Source: Clostridia bacterium
GTDB taxonomy: Bacteria; Bacillota; Clostridia; Oscillospirales; Acutalibacteraceae
Reading direction: 5' to 3'
Assembly (NCBI GenBank): GCA_900763035.1
Contig: CAAFIS010000168.1
Coordinates: 1-16,975, forward strand
DNA length: 16,975 nucleotides
Shown here: piece after piece, positions 1-6,711 of the stretch
Numbering within the stretch: position 1 is the stretch's first letter
Layout of the letters: every line of letters starts with the position of its first letter
The notes under the pieces: model-generated
Databases searched by the model: none
What the model was told of the DNA's origin: nothing
The model's input: only the letters and a program-made list of their open reading frames with translations
Translations under genes and position numbers: made by a program

Positions 1-65
1 GAGATCTGCACGTTTTTGGCCGAGATCGCCGTTTTGCCGGGGACCAGCTCCATGATCATCAGGCT

Positions 66-641
66 CTAGCGCGCGGTCAGCTTTTCAGCAAGCACCACCA
101 CGCTGCAGCTGTCGCCGTCGATGAACACCAGACAGTCGGAAAAGCCCTTGGCCGAGATCAGGTTCTCGATATCGCTCTCGAGCAGGATCTCATCGGCGAT
201 CTGCTGCGCCTTTTTGTTCGCGTCGGCCTGCTGCTGCGCCGACGCGCCCGCGCTGCCGATCGTTTCCTTCAGCACCCGCACGGCCTCCTCGCGCGCCGTG
301 GTGCGCGACGAGCGCGCACGGGAGAAATGATCGTCCGCCCCCGCCGGGACGGTGCCGGACACCGGCTTTTCTTCGGCCGTCGTACCGCTCGCGTCCTTCT
401 CCGTATCGCCGCCGCTGCTGACGAAGCTGACCTCGCCCAGATGCGACCCGCCGGTCGTCCCCGTCGTCGGTCCGCCGCCCGGAGCGGAGGCGTCGGACGA
501 TACCTCCGTCTGCCCCTGCACCGGTGCGCTCTGCAGCGGATCGCGGGAAAAATAATAGTTCAGGTACACCGCCAGCCCCAGCGCCGCTACGAGCGAGAGC
601 ATCATCCACTGCTTTTTTTCGAATAGCCTTTTCTTCATCAC
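66..641 (-). CDS. spoIIIAH: SpoIIIAH, stage III sporulation protein AH (apparently shortened by an amber stop)
   Basis: Mother-cell component of the SpoIIIA-SpoIIQ trans-septal channel; in studied species its ring-building domain meets SpoIIQ in the intermembrane space. The 191-residue product has a basic N-terminus, one membrane segment at about residues 12-31, a Gly/Ser/Thr/Ala-rich linker (about 40-105) and the conserved domain from about 115 (AREEAVRVLKETI, then GFSDCLVFIDGDS at 166-178). It is the last spoIIIA gene, 23 nt after spoIIIAG. Translation starts at GTG 641, with GGGAGG 8 nt upstream, or at the next codon, ATG 638. The frame closes with TAG at 66-68, but the sequence beyond it (65 to 1) continues in frame as MELVPGKTAISAKNVQI, which resembles the usual family C-terminus. 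The natural gene therefore probably runs past the window edge, and this copy is truncated, read through, or contains a sequence error. The family assignment is secure; the end is not. Confidence 0.9.
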   Translation of the reverse strand: MMKKRLFEKKQWMMLSLVAALGLAVYLNYYFSRDPLQSAPVQGQTEVSSDASAPGGGPTTGTTGGSHLGEVSFVSSGGDTEKDASGTTAEEKPVSGTVPAGADDHFSRARSSRTTAREEAVRVLKETIGSAGASAQQQADANKKAQQIADEILLESDIENLISAKGFSDCLVFIDGDSCSVVVLAEKLTAR

Positions 642-664
642 CCGTCGTCCCTCCCGTCATCTGC

Positions 665-1186
665 TTACTGCCCTTTTTCGACGCACACGCGGCGCGCCGA
701 CAGATCGAACGCCGCCGTGATCAGGCGCGTCACCCGCTCGACGACCGCCGGGTCGCCGCCGCCGGCGCACACGACCGCCACGCCGCGCACGGCGGGCTGC
801 AGCTCGGTCACCGGCAGGGCCGCCGTACCGCCGTCCGTGCTGACGGTGAGCAGCCGCTCGCTGCCGCCGGTGCCGCCCGTGCCGGAGGACAGCGTGCGGT
901 CCGCCGCATAGACCAGCTGCACACCGCGCTCCAGCGTGACCATCACGCGGCAGGTGCCGACGCCCTCCACACCGTCGAGCAGGGCGCAGATCCGCTGCTC
1001 CAGCGCCCGCTCCACCTCCTCGGCGGAGGGGGACGCGGCGCTTTCCGCCGGAGCGCGCGCCCGCCCGGCGGGAAGCAGCGTCGGCAGCGCGATCAGCGCG
1101 ATGCCGACGAGGCCCAGCACCACCAGCAGCCGCAGCCCCCGGTCGCTGCCGAAGAGCTGCCGCAGCGCCTTGCCGATCTGCCGCAT
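665..1186 (-). CDS. spoIIIAG: SpoIIIAG, stage III sporulation protein AG
   Basis: Ring-forming component of the mother-cell side of the SpoIIIA-SpoIIQ channel. The 173-residue protein has a short basic cytoplasmic tail, one membrane segment at about residues 18-38 (LRLLVVLGLVGIALIALP), a short linker and a ring-building (RBM) domain containing GVGTCRVMVTLERG. The conserved tail is PAVRGVAVVCAGG, followed by a DPAVVERVTRLITAAF segment. The ATG at 1186 has a GGGAGGAGG ribosome binding site about 10 nt upstream, lying inside the end of spoIIIAF. The gene follows spoIIIAF by 4 nt and ends in TAA. It is slightly shorter than Bacillus SpoIIIAG (about 229 residues), mainly through a shorter linker, which appears typical of clostridial forms. 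No anomaly was seen. Confidence 0.93.
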   Translation of the reverse strand: MRQIGKALRQLFGSDRGLRLLVVLGLVGIALIALPTLLPAGRARAPAESAASPSAEEVERALEQRICALLDGVEGVGTCRVMVTLERGVQLVYAADRTLSSGTGGTGGSERLLTVSTDGGTAALPVTELQPAVRGVAVVCAGGGDPAVVERVTRLITAAFDLSARRVCVEKGQ

Positions 1187-1190
1187 CAGC

Positions 1191-1673
1191 TCAGTCCTCC
1201 TCCCACAGCGCCACCGTCACCGGTGCACCCAGCCGCGCCGACGCGATCTGCGCCACGGCGACCGAACGCACCGCCGTGCGCGCGTCCACATACACGGTGA
1301 TCTGTCCCATACTTATGCTGCCGTCTGCGGCGATATCCATGTCCGCGGTGACTTTTTTTGCCGACAGCCCATAATTCCCCAGCGCCTGATCGACCATGCG
1401 CAGCAGCAGCTCCTCCGCCTGATGCACCGTCTGCGCACGGATGCGCGCCGTCAGCGCCGCGCCGTCCGACACGGCGGCGGCGGACGGCCGCCACTGCCAT
1501 GTGCCGCCGCGCACCGCCTGCACGAGCGGCGCGAGCATGACGCACAAAAAAACGCACGGCAGGATCAGCCGCCCCTGCCGCCCGATCCGGCTGTCCGGGA
1601 ACAGGCGGGAGAACAGCGTACACAGCACCGCGGTGCCGCACAGCAGCAGCGCGAAGGAACGCAGAGAGGTCAT
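1191..1673 (-). CDS. spoIIIAF: SpoIIIAF, stage III sporulation protein AF
   Basis: Membrane component of the SpoIIIA complex in the mother-cell-derived outer forespore membrane. The 160-residue product begins MTSLRSFALLLCGTAV and has two hydrophobic segments (about 5-22 and 33-53) separated by RLFPDSRIGRQGR, the typical SpoIIIAF topology. A soluble C-terminal domain follows (from about 75), with a KKVTADMDIAADGSISMG segment and a hydrophobic beta-rich end. The start ATG at 1673 overlaps the spoIIIAE stop by 4 nt (ATGA), so translation is probably coupled. A longer upstream in-frame extension exists only because GC-rich spoIIIAE lacks stops in that frame; it was rejected in favour of the coupled start. 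The stop is TGA at 1191-1193, just before spoIIIAG. Confidence 0.9.
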   Translation of the reverse strand: MTSLRSFALLLCGTAVLCTLFSRLFPDSRIGRQGRLILPCVFLCVMLAPLVQAVRGGTWQWRPSAAAVSDGAALTARIRAQTVHQAEELLLRMVDQALGNYGLSAKKVTADMDIAADGSISMGQITVYVDARTAVRSVAVAQIASARLGAPVTVALWEED

Positions 1674-2809
1674 CCGCCCGCCCCCTTGGCACAAAATACC
1701 ACCACCGTGGCCGAAACGATCAGCAGCAGCGCATACACCGCCAGCACGGCGATCATCACCCGCACCGCACCGGCGGCGGCACGCGACAGCGTCTCCAGCG
1801 CCGACAGGCGGAACATCCCGGCCGCCGATGCGGACAAGGTCAGACACAGCTGCCAGCACAGACAGCAGACCATTGGCGGCAGCACGATCAGCGCGACCGC
1901 CAGCACACCGAAGCACCCGACGGTGCTGCGCAGCAGCCCCGCGCAGCCGAGCACGGTGGAATACGCCTCGCTGAGCGCGCCGCCCACGACGGGGACGAAA
2001 TTGGCCAGCGAGAAACGCAGCGTGCGGCTGCCGAGGCTGTCTCCGGCGGCGGCGACCATCTGCTGCACACCGAGCACGCCGGAGAACACGGTGGAGAACA
2101 GCCCCAGCGCCCACAGCACGGCCTTATGCAGCCCCGCAGAGAGCGGCGTGAGGCATGTGCCCTCCGTCACCGCGCCCACGCAGCCCAGCGCCAGCGAGCA
2201 GCACAGCACCGGCATGACCGCCGCTTTGATGAACGCCCCGAGCAGCTGTGCCGCAGACAGCAGCGTGGTCTGATATGACAGCGCGCCCGCGGCGCTGCCG
2301 CCGACGGACAGCAGTGCGCCGTACACCGGCACGAAGCTGAGCAAGAACACCTCGGCGCTCTCGACCGCATCGGCGACGGTGCGCAGCAGCTGCATGAACG
2401 GCACGAGCAGCAGTCCGCACGCCGCCGCGCCCGAAACGGTGTGGTACGTCTGCCGCACGCCCGGCAGGGTAGAGCCCTCCTCCGCACCGCCGAGCATGGC
2501 GCACACCGCCGTCACGCCAAGCAGCGAGAGCGCTGCGGAGAACGGCCCGCCCGCGCTTTGCCCGAACAGGTCTGCGACCGTGCGCAGGACGGCAGAGAAC
2601 GACAGCGCCGTGTAGCCTTCCGGCGACAGCGGATCGCCCACGAGCTGCTGCGTCAGCTCCCGCACATCGGCGGGCAGGCGCTGCGGCAGCCCGTCCGCAC
2701 CGCTGTCGGCGCGCTGCTCCGCATAGCCCTCCGGCAGCGCGGCGCTGGCGGGCAGCAGGAGGACCGCGATCAGCAGCAGCGCCAAAAGGAACGGCCGCGC
2801 CCGGCTCAT
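1670..2809 (-). CDS. spoIIIAE: SpoIIIAE, stage III sporulation protein AE
   Basis: Polytopic membrane protein of the SpoIIIA complex and a candidate for the conducting pore. The 379-residue product begins with a signal-peptide-like segment (MSRARPFLLALLLIAVLLLPASA) and a luminal stretch to about residue 75. It then has many hydrophobic segments, including conserved-looking FVPVYGALLSVGGSAAG and SLANFVPVVGGALSEAYSTV, and ends hydrophobic (VYALLLIVSATVVVFC). Length and layout match the family (about 380-400 residues). The start ATG at 2809 overlaps the spoIIIAD stop by 4 nt (ATGA), and the gene overlaps spoIIIAF in the same way. A longer upstream in-frame reading through spoIIIAD was rejected. 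No internal breaks were seen. Confidence 0.95.
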   Translation of the reverse strand: MSRARPFLLALLLIAVLLLPASAALPEGYAEQRADSGADGLPQRLPADVRELTQQLVGDPLSPEGYTALSFSAVLRTVADLFGQSAGGPFSAALSLLGVTAVCAMLGGAEEGSTLPGVRQTYHTVSGAAACGLLLVPFMQLLRTVADAVESAEVFLLSFVPVYGALLSVGGSAAGALSYQTTLLSAAQLLGAFIKAAVMPVLCCSLALGCVGAVTEGTCLTPLSAGLHKAVLWALGLFSTVFSGVLGVQQMVAAAGDSLGSRTLRFSLANFVPVVGGALSEAYSTVLGCAGLLRSTVGCFGVLAVALIVLPPMVCCLCWQLCLTLSASAAGMFRLSALETLSRAAAGAVRVMIAVLAVYALLLIVSATVVVFCAKGAGG

Positions 2810-3216
2810 CCGCCCGCCTCCTGTCCGCTCATCAGCGCCGTCACGAGGGTGAGCAGATCCTCGAACAGCGGGACGGCGACGGCCAGCAGCAGCACCCGGC
2901 CGACCAGCTCCGCCTTGGCGGCGAGCGCCGTTTCGCCCGCGTCGCGGCAGGTATCGGCGGTCAGCTGCGTCAGCAGCGTGATGCCCGTCGCCTTGAGCAC
3001 CGCCGCCAGATAGCCGGACGGGATCTGCGCCGTGTCCGCCATGCGGCGCACGGCGGCCAGCAGCGGCAGCGCCTGCCGCAGCAAAAGCAGCAGCACCGCC
3101 GCCCCGGCCGCCAAGCCCAAGCACAGCGCGATCTCCGGCCGCCGGTCGCGCAGCACGACCGCCAGCAGCGCCCCGCACAGCAGGGTCCCGGCGGCCGCGA
3201 TCAGCGTATCGCTCAT
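2806..3216 (-). CDS. spoIIIAD: SpoIIIAD, stage III sporulation protein AD
   Basis: Small integral membrane subunit of the SpoIIIA complex. The 136-residue product has hydrophobic segments at about 2-20, 29-46, 70-88 and 105-130. It contains the family-like stretch GYLAAVLKATGITLLTQLTADTCRDAGETALAAKAELVGR, which carries the conserved 'LKATGI…CRDAGE…AKAE' pattern of SpoIIIAD. The ATG at 3216 overlaps the spoIIIAC stop by 4 nt and the TGA overlaps the spoIIIAE start, placing it between two translationally coupled neighbours. Length agrees with the family (about 130 residues). Confidence 0.94.
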   Translation of the reverse strand: MSDTLIAAAGTLLCGALLAVVLRDRRPEIALCLGLAAGAAVLLLLLRQALPLLAAVRRMADTAQIPSGYLAAVLKATGITLLTQLTADTCRDAGETALAAKAELVGRVLLLAVAVPLFEDLLTLVTALMSGQEAGG

Positions 3217-3407
3217 AGGCCGAAAACGGATCTGACCGTTTGGAACAGCGTGCCGATCTCCGCGATCACCATCGTCATCACCGCGATCAGCCCCGCGAGC
3301 GTCAGCAGCATCGCCTGCTCCTCCCGCCCGGAACGCACCAAAAGCTGACCGAGCACCGCCACGATGATCCCGATCGCCGCGATCTTGAAGATCAGATCCA
3401 CATCCAT
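3213..3407 (-). CDS. spoIIIAC: SpoIIIAC, stage III sporulation protein AC
   Basis: Very small membrane subunit of the SpoIIIA complex, 64 residues with two membrane helices (about 5-25 and 33-55). The sequence MDVDLIFKIAAIGIIVAVL and the later REEQAMLLTLAGL segment match the SpoIIIAC pattern (DVDLIFKIAAIGI, then a loop with GR-E-A). The ATG at 3407 is preceded by an AAGGTGGAG ribosome binding site. The upstream in-frame extension to 3560 lies inside spoIIIAB and has no support. The gene follows spoIIIAB by 34 nt, one of the few real gaps in the operon, and overlaps spoIIIAD by 4 nt. The length is normal for the family. Confidence 0.94.
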   Translation of the reverse strand: MDVDLIFKIAAIGIIVAVLGQLLVRSGREEQAMLLTLAGLIAVMTMVIAEIGTLFQTVRSVFGL

Positions 3408-3441
3408 GTGCGCTCCACCTTCCTTCCTTTTTCGCCGCGGA

Positions 3442-3942
3442 TCAAAGCAGCAGCAGGGCCAGCGCCAGCCCGCCGGACAGTCCGGCCACGCGGTACAGCC
3501 GTCCGCGCTCCGCCGCCACGGCCTCCGCGCCCTCCCGGGCGCGGCGCAGCTCGCCCACATACTGGCGGATGTGCGCGGTCTGCTCCTGCAGGCCGGTCAA
3601 GCCGCAGCCCTCGCCGAACGCCTTGAGCAGCGCGCGGTCGTCCGCCGTCAGCGCCGGCCCCAGACGATCCGCCGCGCGGGAGAACGCCTCGGAGAACGGC
3701 GCGTCCGACAGCCCGCGCACCGTTTCCTGCAGCAGCTTATCGTCCGCAAAGGCCGGGCTTTCGGCCAGCTGCCGCCAAAGCTTCGAAAGCGGCTCGGCGG
3801 TATAGAGCAGGCGCGCGTCCAGCGCCTGCAGCAGCCGCTCCGCCCGGGCGAGCAGCCACACCCGCCGATACAGCCGGCGGGAAAAGGTCAAGCCCAGCCC
3901 GCATCCCGCCAGCACGATCAGGATCATCCCAACATACCGCAC
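3442..3942 (-). CDS. spoIIIAB: SpoIIIAB, stage III sporulation protein AB
   Basis: Membrane-associated component of the SpoIIIA complex, whose cytosolic helical bundle has a fold like type II/IV secretion F-family proteins. It has one N-terminal membrane segment (VGMILIVLAGCGLGLTFS), a basic stretch (RRLYRRV), a long helical domain with LLQALDARLLYTAEPLSKLW and FGEGCGLTGLQEQ, and a C-terminal hydrophobic segment (GLSGGLALALLLL). GTG at 3942 is preferred as start because GGGAGG lies 9 nt upstream; the ATG at 3951 abuts that motif with no spacing. From GTG it has 166 residues, close to the usual 170. The first about 205 nt overlap the annotated end of spoIIIAA in another frame, which is unusual. 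Confidence 0.9.
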   Translation of the reverse strand: MRYVGMILIVLAGCGLGLTFSRRLYRRVWLLARAERLLQALDARLLYTAEPLSKLWRQLAESPAFADDKLLQETVRGLSDAPFSEAFSRAADRLGPALTADDRALLKAFGEGCGLTGLQEQTAHIRQYVGELRRAREGAEAVAAERGRLYRVAGLSGGLALALLLL

Positions 3943-4870
3943 CGCTGCCATCCTCCCTTGCCGTATACACCGCCCGCACCGTGCCGGGCGACGCACGCCC
4001 GGCCAAAAAGATCCAGCGGTCGAACGCCCGCTGCCGCACCAGCTGCCGCACGAGGGGGCGCTCCCCGATCTCGTCCGCGCTGCGGCCGTGCAGCGAGCCG
4101 ACCACCGCCGCCCCCGCGCGGGCGCACGCCGCCACTGCCCGCGCCTCGTCCCCGTCCCCCAGCTCGTCGATCACGATCAGCTGCGGGGCAAGGCAGCGCA
4201 CGGCCCGCAGCATCCCCTCCGCCTTCGGGGTGCCGCGCAGCACGTCGCACCCCGGCAGCCCGGCGACGCCGGACAGCTCCCCACGCTCGTCGACGACGGC
4301 GACGCGCGCCCCGCGTGCGGCCAGCCGCACGGACAGGTCGCGCAGAAGGCTCGTTTTGCCGCTGGACGGCTCGCCGACGAGCAGGACGTTCCTCGGCCCG
4401 CCGTCCCCGGCCACGATATCCGAAAGCGCGGCGGCGCACCCCGTGTGCATCCGCGGCAGGCGGATGCACAGCGACGTGACATCACGCACGCTGTGCACGG
4501 CACCATCGCGCTGCACGGCCGTGCCGGCCACGCCGACGCGGATGCCGCCCGGCACAGCGATGAAGCCCTGCCGCAGCTCCTCCTCGTGAGCATAGACCGA
4601 ATACTCGCAAAAGCGCAAAAAGCACGCCTCCAGCTGACGTGCGCCGCACGTCAGTACCCCGCGCTGGCGCAGGGCGGTGACGCCGCCGGAAAGCAAAAAA
4701 CGCTCCCCCTCCGGCAGCGAGAGCGTCACCGGCCGATCGGCGCGCAGCCGGATCTCCTGCACACGCGCGGCGATATCCGGCGGCAGCGCCGCCAGCGCCG
4801 CGCACCATGCGGGCGGCAGAAACGGCGCCAGCCGGGCGAAGGCCGATGTCCCCTGTTTTTCGCTCGCCAT
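3737..4870 (-). CDS. spoIIIAA: SpoIIIAA, stage III sporulation ATPase (with an unusual C-terminal extension)
   Basis: Cytosolic secretion-type (VirB11/GspE-like) ATPase thought to energise the SpoIIIA channel from the mother cell. Walker A is GEPSSGKTS (residues 166-174), a VVDERGE segment lies at 192-198, Walker B is LIVIDELGD (231-239), and SLHGRS at 259-264 is the switch/His motif. The N-terminal region has the family stretch EIRLRADRPVTL (39-50). The start ATG at 4870 has AGGTGAGG upstream; the earlier in-frame ATG has none. The family normally ends near residue 305-315, after FLAGRASPGTVRAVYTAREDG here. This frame instead runs about 65 residues further as low-complexity Ala/Gly/Arg sequence (377 residues in total) inside spoIIIAB. 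That tail may be a stop-loss, an indel or simple read-on in GC-rich DNA. Confidence 0.92.
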   Translation of the reverse strand: MASEKQGTSAFARLAPFLPPAWCAALAALPPDIAARVQEIRLRADRPVTLSLPEGERFLLSGGVTALRQRGVLTCGARQLEACFLRFCEYSVYAHEEELRQGFIAVPGGIRVGVAGTAVQRDGAVHSVRDVTSLCIRLPRMHTGCAAALSDIVAGDGGPRNVLLVGEPSSGKTSLLRDLSVRLAARGARVAVVDERGELSGVAGLPGCDVLRGTPKAEGMLRAVRCLAPQLIVIDELGDGDEARAVAACARAGAAVVGSLHGRSADEIGERPLVRQLVRQRAFDRWIFLAGRASPGTVRAVYTAREDGSGAVCWDDPDRAGGMRAGLDLFPPAVSAGVAARPGGAAAAGAGRAPALYRRAAFEALAAAGRKPGLCGR

Positions 4871-4893
4871 GCCTGTCCTCACCTCTTGTCCCA

Positions 4894-4922
4894 TGTATAT
4901 GGCCCGCCTGTCCGCCGTATGA
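4894..4922 (-). promoter_or_regulatory. candidate sigma-E promoter of the spoIIIA operon
   Basis: On the minus strand, TCATACG (4916-4922) is followed 14 nt later by CATATACA (4894-4901). This approximates the mother-cell sigma-E pattern (-35 KMATATT, about 14 nt, -10 CATACANT). It would give a leader of about 20 nt before the spoIIIAA ribosome binding site and lies just after the yunB terminator. spoIIIA is a sigma-E operon in Bacillus subtilis. The -35 match is imperfect, and a better CATATT lies a few bases further upstream at a poor spacing. Confidence 0.35.
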
Positions 4923-4931
4923 CAATATGAC

Positions 4932-4964
4932 AAAAAGATCCCCGGCTGCGGATGCAGCCGGGGG
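4932..4964 (-). terminator. rho-independent terminator of yunB
   Basis: On the minus strand the arms CCCCGGCTGC and GCAGCCGGGG form a perfect 10-bp stem around a 4-nt loop, followed by ATC and TTTTT. It lies just after the yunB stop codon and separates yunB from the spoIIIA operon. Confidence 0.85.
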
Positions 4965-4970
4965 TCTGGA

Positions 4971-5699
4971 TCACCTTTCCGCGCCGTAGTCGAAGATCTT
5001 GTCAATGATGTTCGAATCGTCACCGAACACCTCGGTCAGCGCCTCCGGGACATCGCCGAGCAGCACGGCCTCCGCCGCCGAAAAGTCGGTATCCAGCGTA
5101 GCGGTCGTGCGGCCGCCGGGCGTGACGATATACAGGCTGACCTGTACGCCGACGGTGACGCGATAGGCGGTCTGGTTGATACCGACGCCCTCGAGCGAAG
5201 ACGAAACGGTGGTGAACACGCTGCTCGTTACGCTCATCGGGAAACGGATGAGCGGCCCCCAGCCGCTGAGCAGATCCCACCCGAGCGCCGTGCCCAGCGG
5301 GATCGCGACCGAGATGCCGGTCATGCCGTCGAGCGCTTGCATGATCGCACTGCCGATGGCGGTCTTCAAGCGGTTGACGGCGGACGCATCGGTCACGACG
5401 GACGAGAGCTTCTGCGCATCGGTATACGTCGTGCGGATCATGCCCGCGCACAGCTCGGCATGATCGGCGATCACCTGCTCGGCGGCGGTATTGGCCGTGC
5501 GCTCTGCGATCCACAGCGCCTCGCTTTCGGCAAAGGTGAGCAGCAGCGGGCGGCAGCGTTCGATCAGCGGCACGGCCAGCAGCACCGGCACCAAAACGGC
5601 CGGCAGCAGCCGCACCCAAAGCGGCCGCCGTCTGCCCCAAACGCCGCCGCTGCCGCGGATCAGCCGCCGCAGACGCAGCCGTCGGTCCCGACCTTTCAT
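4971..5699 (-). CDS. yunB: YunB-family sporulation protein
   Basis: 242-residue membrane protein of the YunB family. In B. subtilis yunB belongs to the sigma-E regulon and is needed for normal spore formation; its biochemical role is unknown. The sequence has a very basic N-terminus (1-30), one membrane segment at about 29-46 (VRLLPAVLVPVLLAVPLI), and then the family-like stretch of AERTANTAAEQVIADH and the VNRLKTAIGSAIMQAL segment. The core GISVAIPLGTALGW (128-141) with LLSGWGPLI is followed by the NQTAYRVTVGVQVSLYIVTP region (175-194), which matches the 'GINQT-hRI-h-V' pattern of the family. ATG 5699 has a G-rich GAGAGGGGG site upstream; longer in-frame starts lie inside the preceding terminator and gene. 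Terminators on both sides make it a single-gene unit. Confidence 0.88.
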   Translation of the reverse strand: MKGRDRRLRLRRLIRGSGGVWGRRRPLWVRLLPAVLVPVLLAVPLIERCRPLLLTFAESEALWIAERTANTAAEQVIADHAELCAGMIRTTYTDAQKLSSVVTDASAVNRLKTAIGSAIMQALDGMTGISVAIPLGTALGWDLLSGWGPLIRFPMSVTSSVFTTVSSSLEGVGINQTAYRVTVGVQVSLYIVTPGGRTTATLDTDFSAAEAVLLGDVPEALTEVFGDDSNIIDKIFDYGAER

Positions 5700-5721
5700 C
5701 GCCCCGCCCCCTCTCTGGCTC

Positions 5722-5729
5722 AGGGTATG
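5722..5729 (-). promoter_or_regulatory. possible sigma-E -10 element for yunB
   Basis: The minus-strand octamer CATACCCT matches 7 of 8 positions of the sigma-E -10 pattern CATACANT. It lies about 23 nt before the yunB start codon, between the exonuclease terminator and yunB. No good -35 element is visible at the expected distance, so the call is weak. Confidence 0.25.
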
Positions 5730-5747
5730 CGGAAAAGATGTCCGGAG

Positions 5748-5791
5748 ACAAAAGATCGGCCTCACGCCGCAAAAGCGGTGTGAGGCCGATC
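5748..5791 (-). terminator. rho-independent terminator of the alaS-HIT-exonuclease operon
   Basis: The minus strand carries GATCGGCCTCAC-A-CCGC, a TTTT loop and GCGG-C-GTGAGGCCGATC (a 17-bp stem with one mismatch), then TTTTGT. It starts 6 nt after the exonuclease stop codon. Confidence 0.88.
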
Positions 5792-5797
5792 GGAAGG

Positions 5798-6700
5798 TCA
5801 TGTCTGCGCCGATGCCTCGCCGTCCGGCGAGGCATCCTCCTCGGCGGGCGGCACACGTTCGGTCAGCTTTTTGCGGCATTCCACGCCCTCGTAGCGCAGC
5901 TTGAACTGTGCGCGGGCGTTGTAGACCTTTTTGCACGACGGACAGGTGAGCCGCGCACAGAACGCCCGGTTGCGGAAATGCCATTTGCCGTCGCGGCCGC
6001 CGACAGGCTGCAGCGTCCGGCCGTCCGCCGGACAGGTGAAGTGGAGCTCGCTGCGGCGCACGAGGGGGCTGTCGATATCGTCGATCACCGTCACCTTGAA
6101 GGTGGCGCGGCGATAGAACTCACCGTCCGCCGCCTCGACGGCGGCGGCGAGCGACGCCGGATCGCCGACCTTTTGCAGGATGCGGGCCGTCAGCAGGCTG
6201 TCGTCCGGCGCACGGTGCAGCGAGAGGGCATCCTCCGGGATGCCCAGCAGCTCCCCTGCGCGCGCAAGCCCCAGCTGCTGCCCCGCCGCTGCGTCCATGC
6301 GCCGCTGCGCGTAGGCCTGAAGATCCAGATAGTTCTGCAAAAACGGGATCTGCTCCCGGCCGTAGAAGAACCGGCAGTTCTCGATCAGCACCAAAAGGTC
6401 CGTCATGCTCCACGTCAGCACCGCCGTGTCCCCGTCGCCGATGAACGCGGAAAATGCGCGCACCGCCGCATCGAAGTCCGTGCCGTCCGCCAGCTCCTCA
6501 CCGGTGATGTTCGTCAGCTCCGACACGATGCCGGACAGCTTTTTGCTGACCGACGGACGGACGATCGCCTGAAAGCGGTCGGTGATCTGCAGCCGCTCAT
6601 CGAGCGCCACGGCCCCGATCTCGATGATCTCGTTGAAGTAGCCGTGCGCCCGGCGCGAGTACGCGCCGTTCCATTCAAGGTCCGTGACGATGTACCGCAT
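5798..6700 (-). CDS. DEDDh 3'-5' exonuclease family protein with C-terminal Cys-rich domain
   Basis: Predicted 3'-5' exonuclease of the DnaQ/ERI-1-KapD-like DEDDh superfamily; DNA or RNA substrate unknown. Exo I is YIVTDLEWNG with EIIEIGAVALD (D7, E9). Exo II is near DTAVLTWSMTDLLVL (91-105). Exo III is HRAPDDSLLTA, giving H162 and D167. Residues 195-275 form an added domain with FTCPADGRTL (221-230) and RLTCPSCKKVY (250-260), which resembles a zinc ribbon, though the first half has only one Cys. The acidic tail is low complexity. The 300-residue frame starts at ATG 6700, with AAGGAG 7 nt upstream overlapping the HIT stop codon; the in-frame GTG at 6706 is too close to that site. It is the last gene of the alaS operon. 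Confidence 0.85.
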   Translation of the reverse strand: MRYIVTDLEWNGAYSRRAHGYFNEIIEIGAVALDERLQITDRFQAIVRPSVSKKLSGIVSELTNITGEELADGTDFDAAVRAFSAFIGDGDTAVLTWSMTDLLVLIENCRFFYGREQIPFLQNYLDLQAYAQRRMDAAAGQQLGLARAGELLGIPEDALSLHRAPDDSLLTARILQKVGDPASLAAAVEAADGEFYRRATFKVTVIDDIDSPLVRRSELHFTCPADGRTLQPVGGRDGKWHFRNRAFCARLTCPSCKKVYNARAQFKLRYEGVECRKKLTERVPPAEEDASPDGEASAQT

Positions 6701-6711
6701 CCGCACGCTCC

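Noticed and set aside
66..68. Genome-wide reassignment of TAG to glutamine
   Set aside because: Two other genes in the window (the membrane protein ending at 11302 and cdd ending at 15585) use TAG as an ordinary stop in sensible contexts.
184..195. A novel metal-binding insert in AlaRS (Cys cluster at residues 184-195 of the protein)
   Set aside because: This Cys-rich segment is, to my knowledge, common in clostridial alanyl-tRNA synthetases. The coordinates given are residue numbers of the product, not bases.
936..2273. A 445-codon plus-strand open frame opposite spoIIIAE-AF-AG
   Set aside because: It is a Ser/Thr/Ala-rich shadow in GC-rich DNA; the spoIIIA genes on the other strand are clear.
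3951..3951. ATG at 3951 as the spoIIIAB start
   Set aside because: The GGGAGG motif directly touches this ATG with no spacing; the GTG three codons later has a 9-nt spacing. It remains possible.
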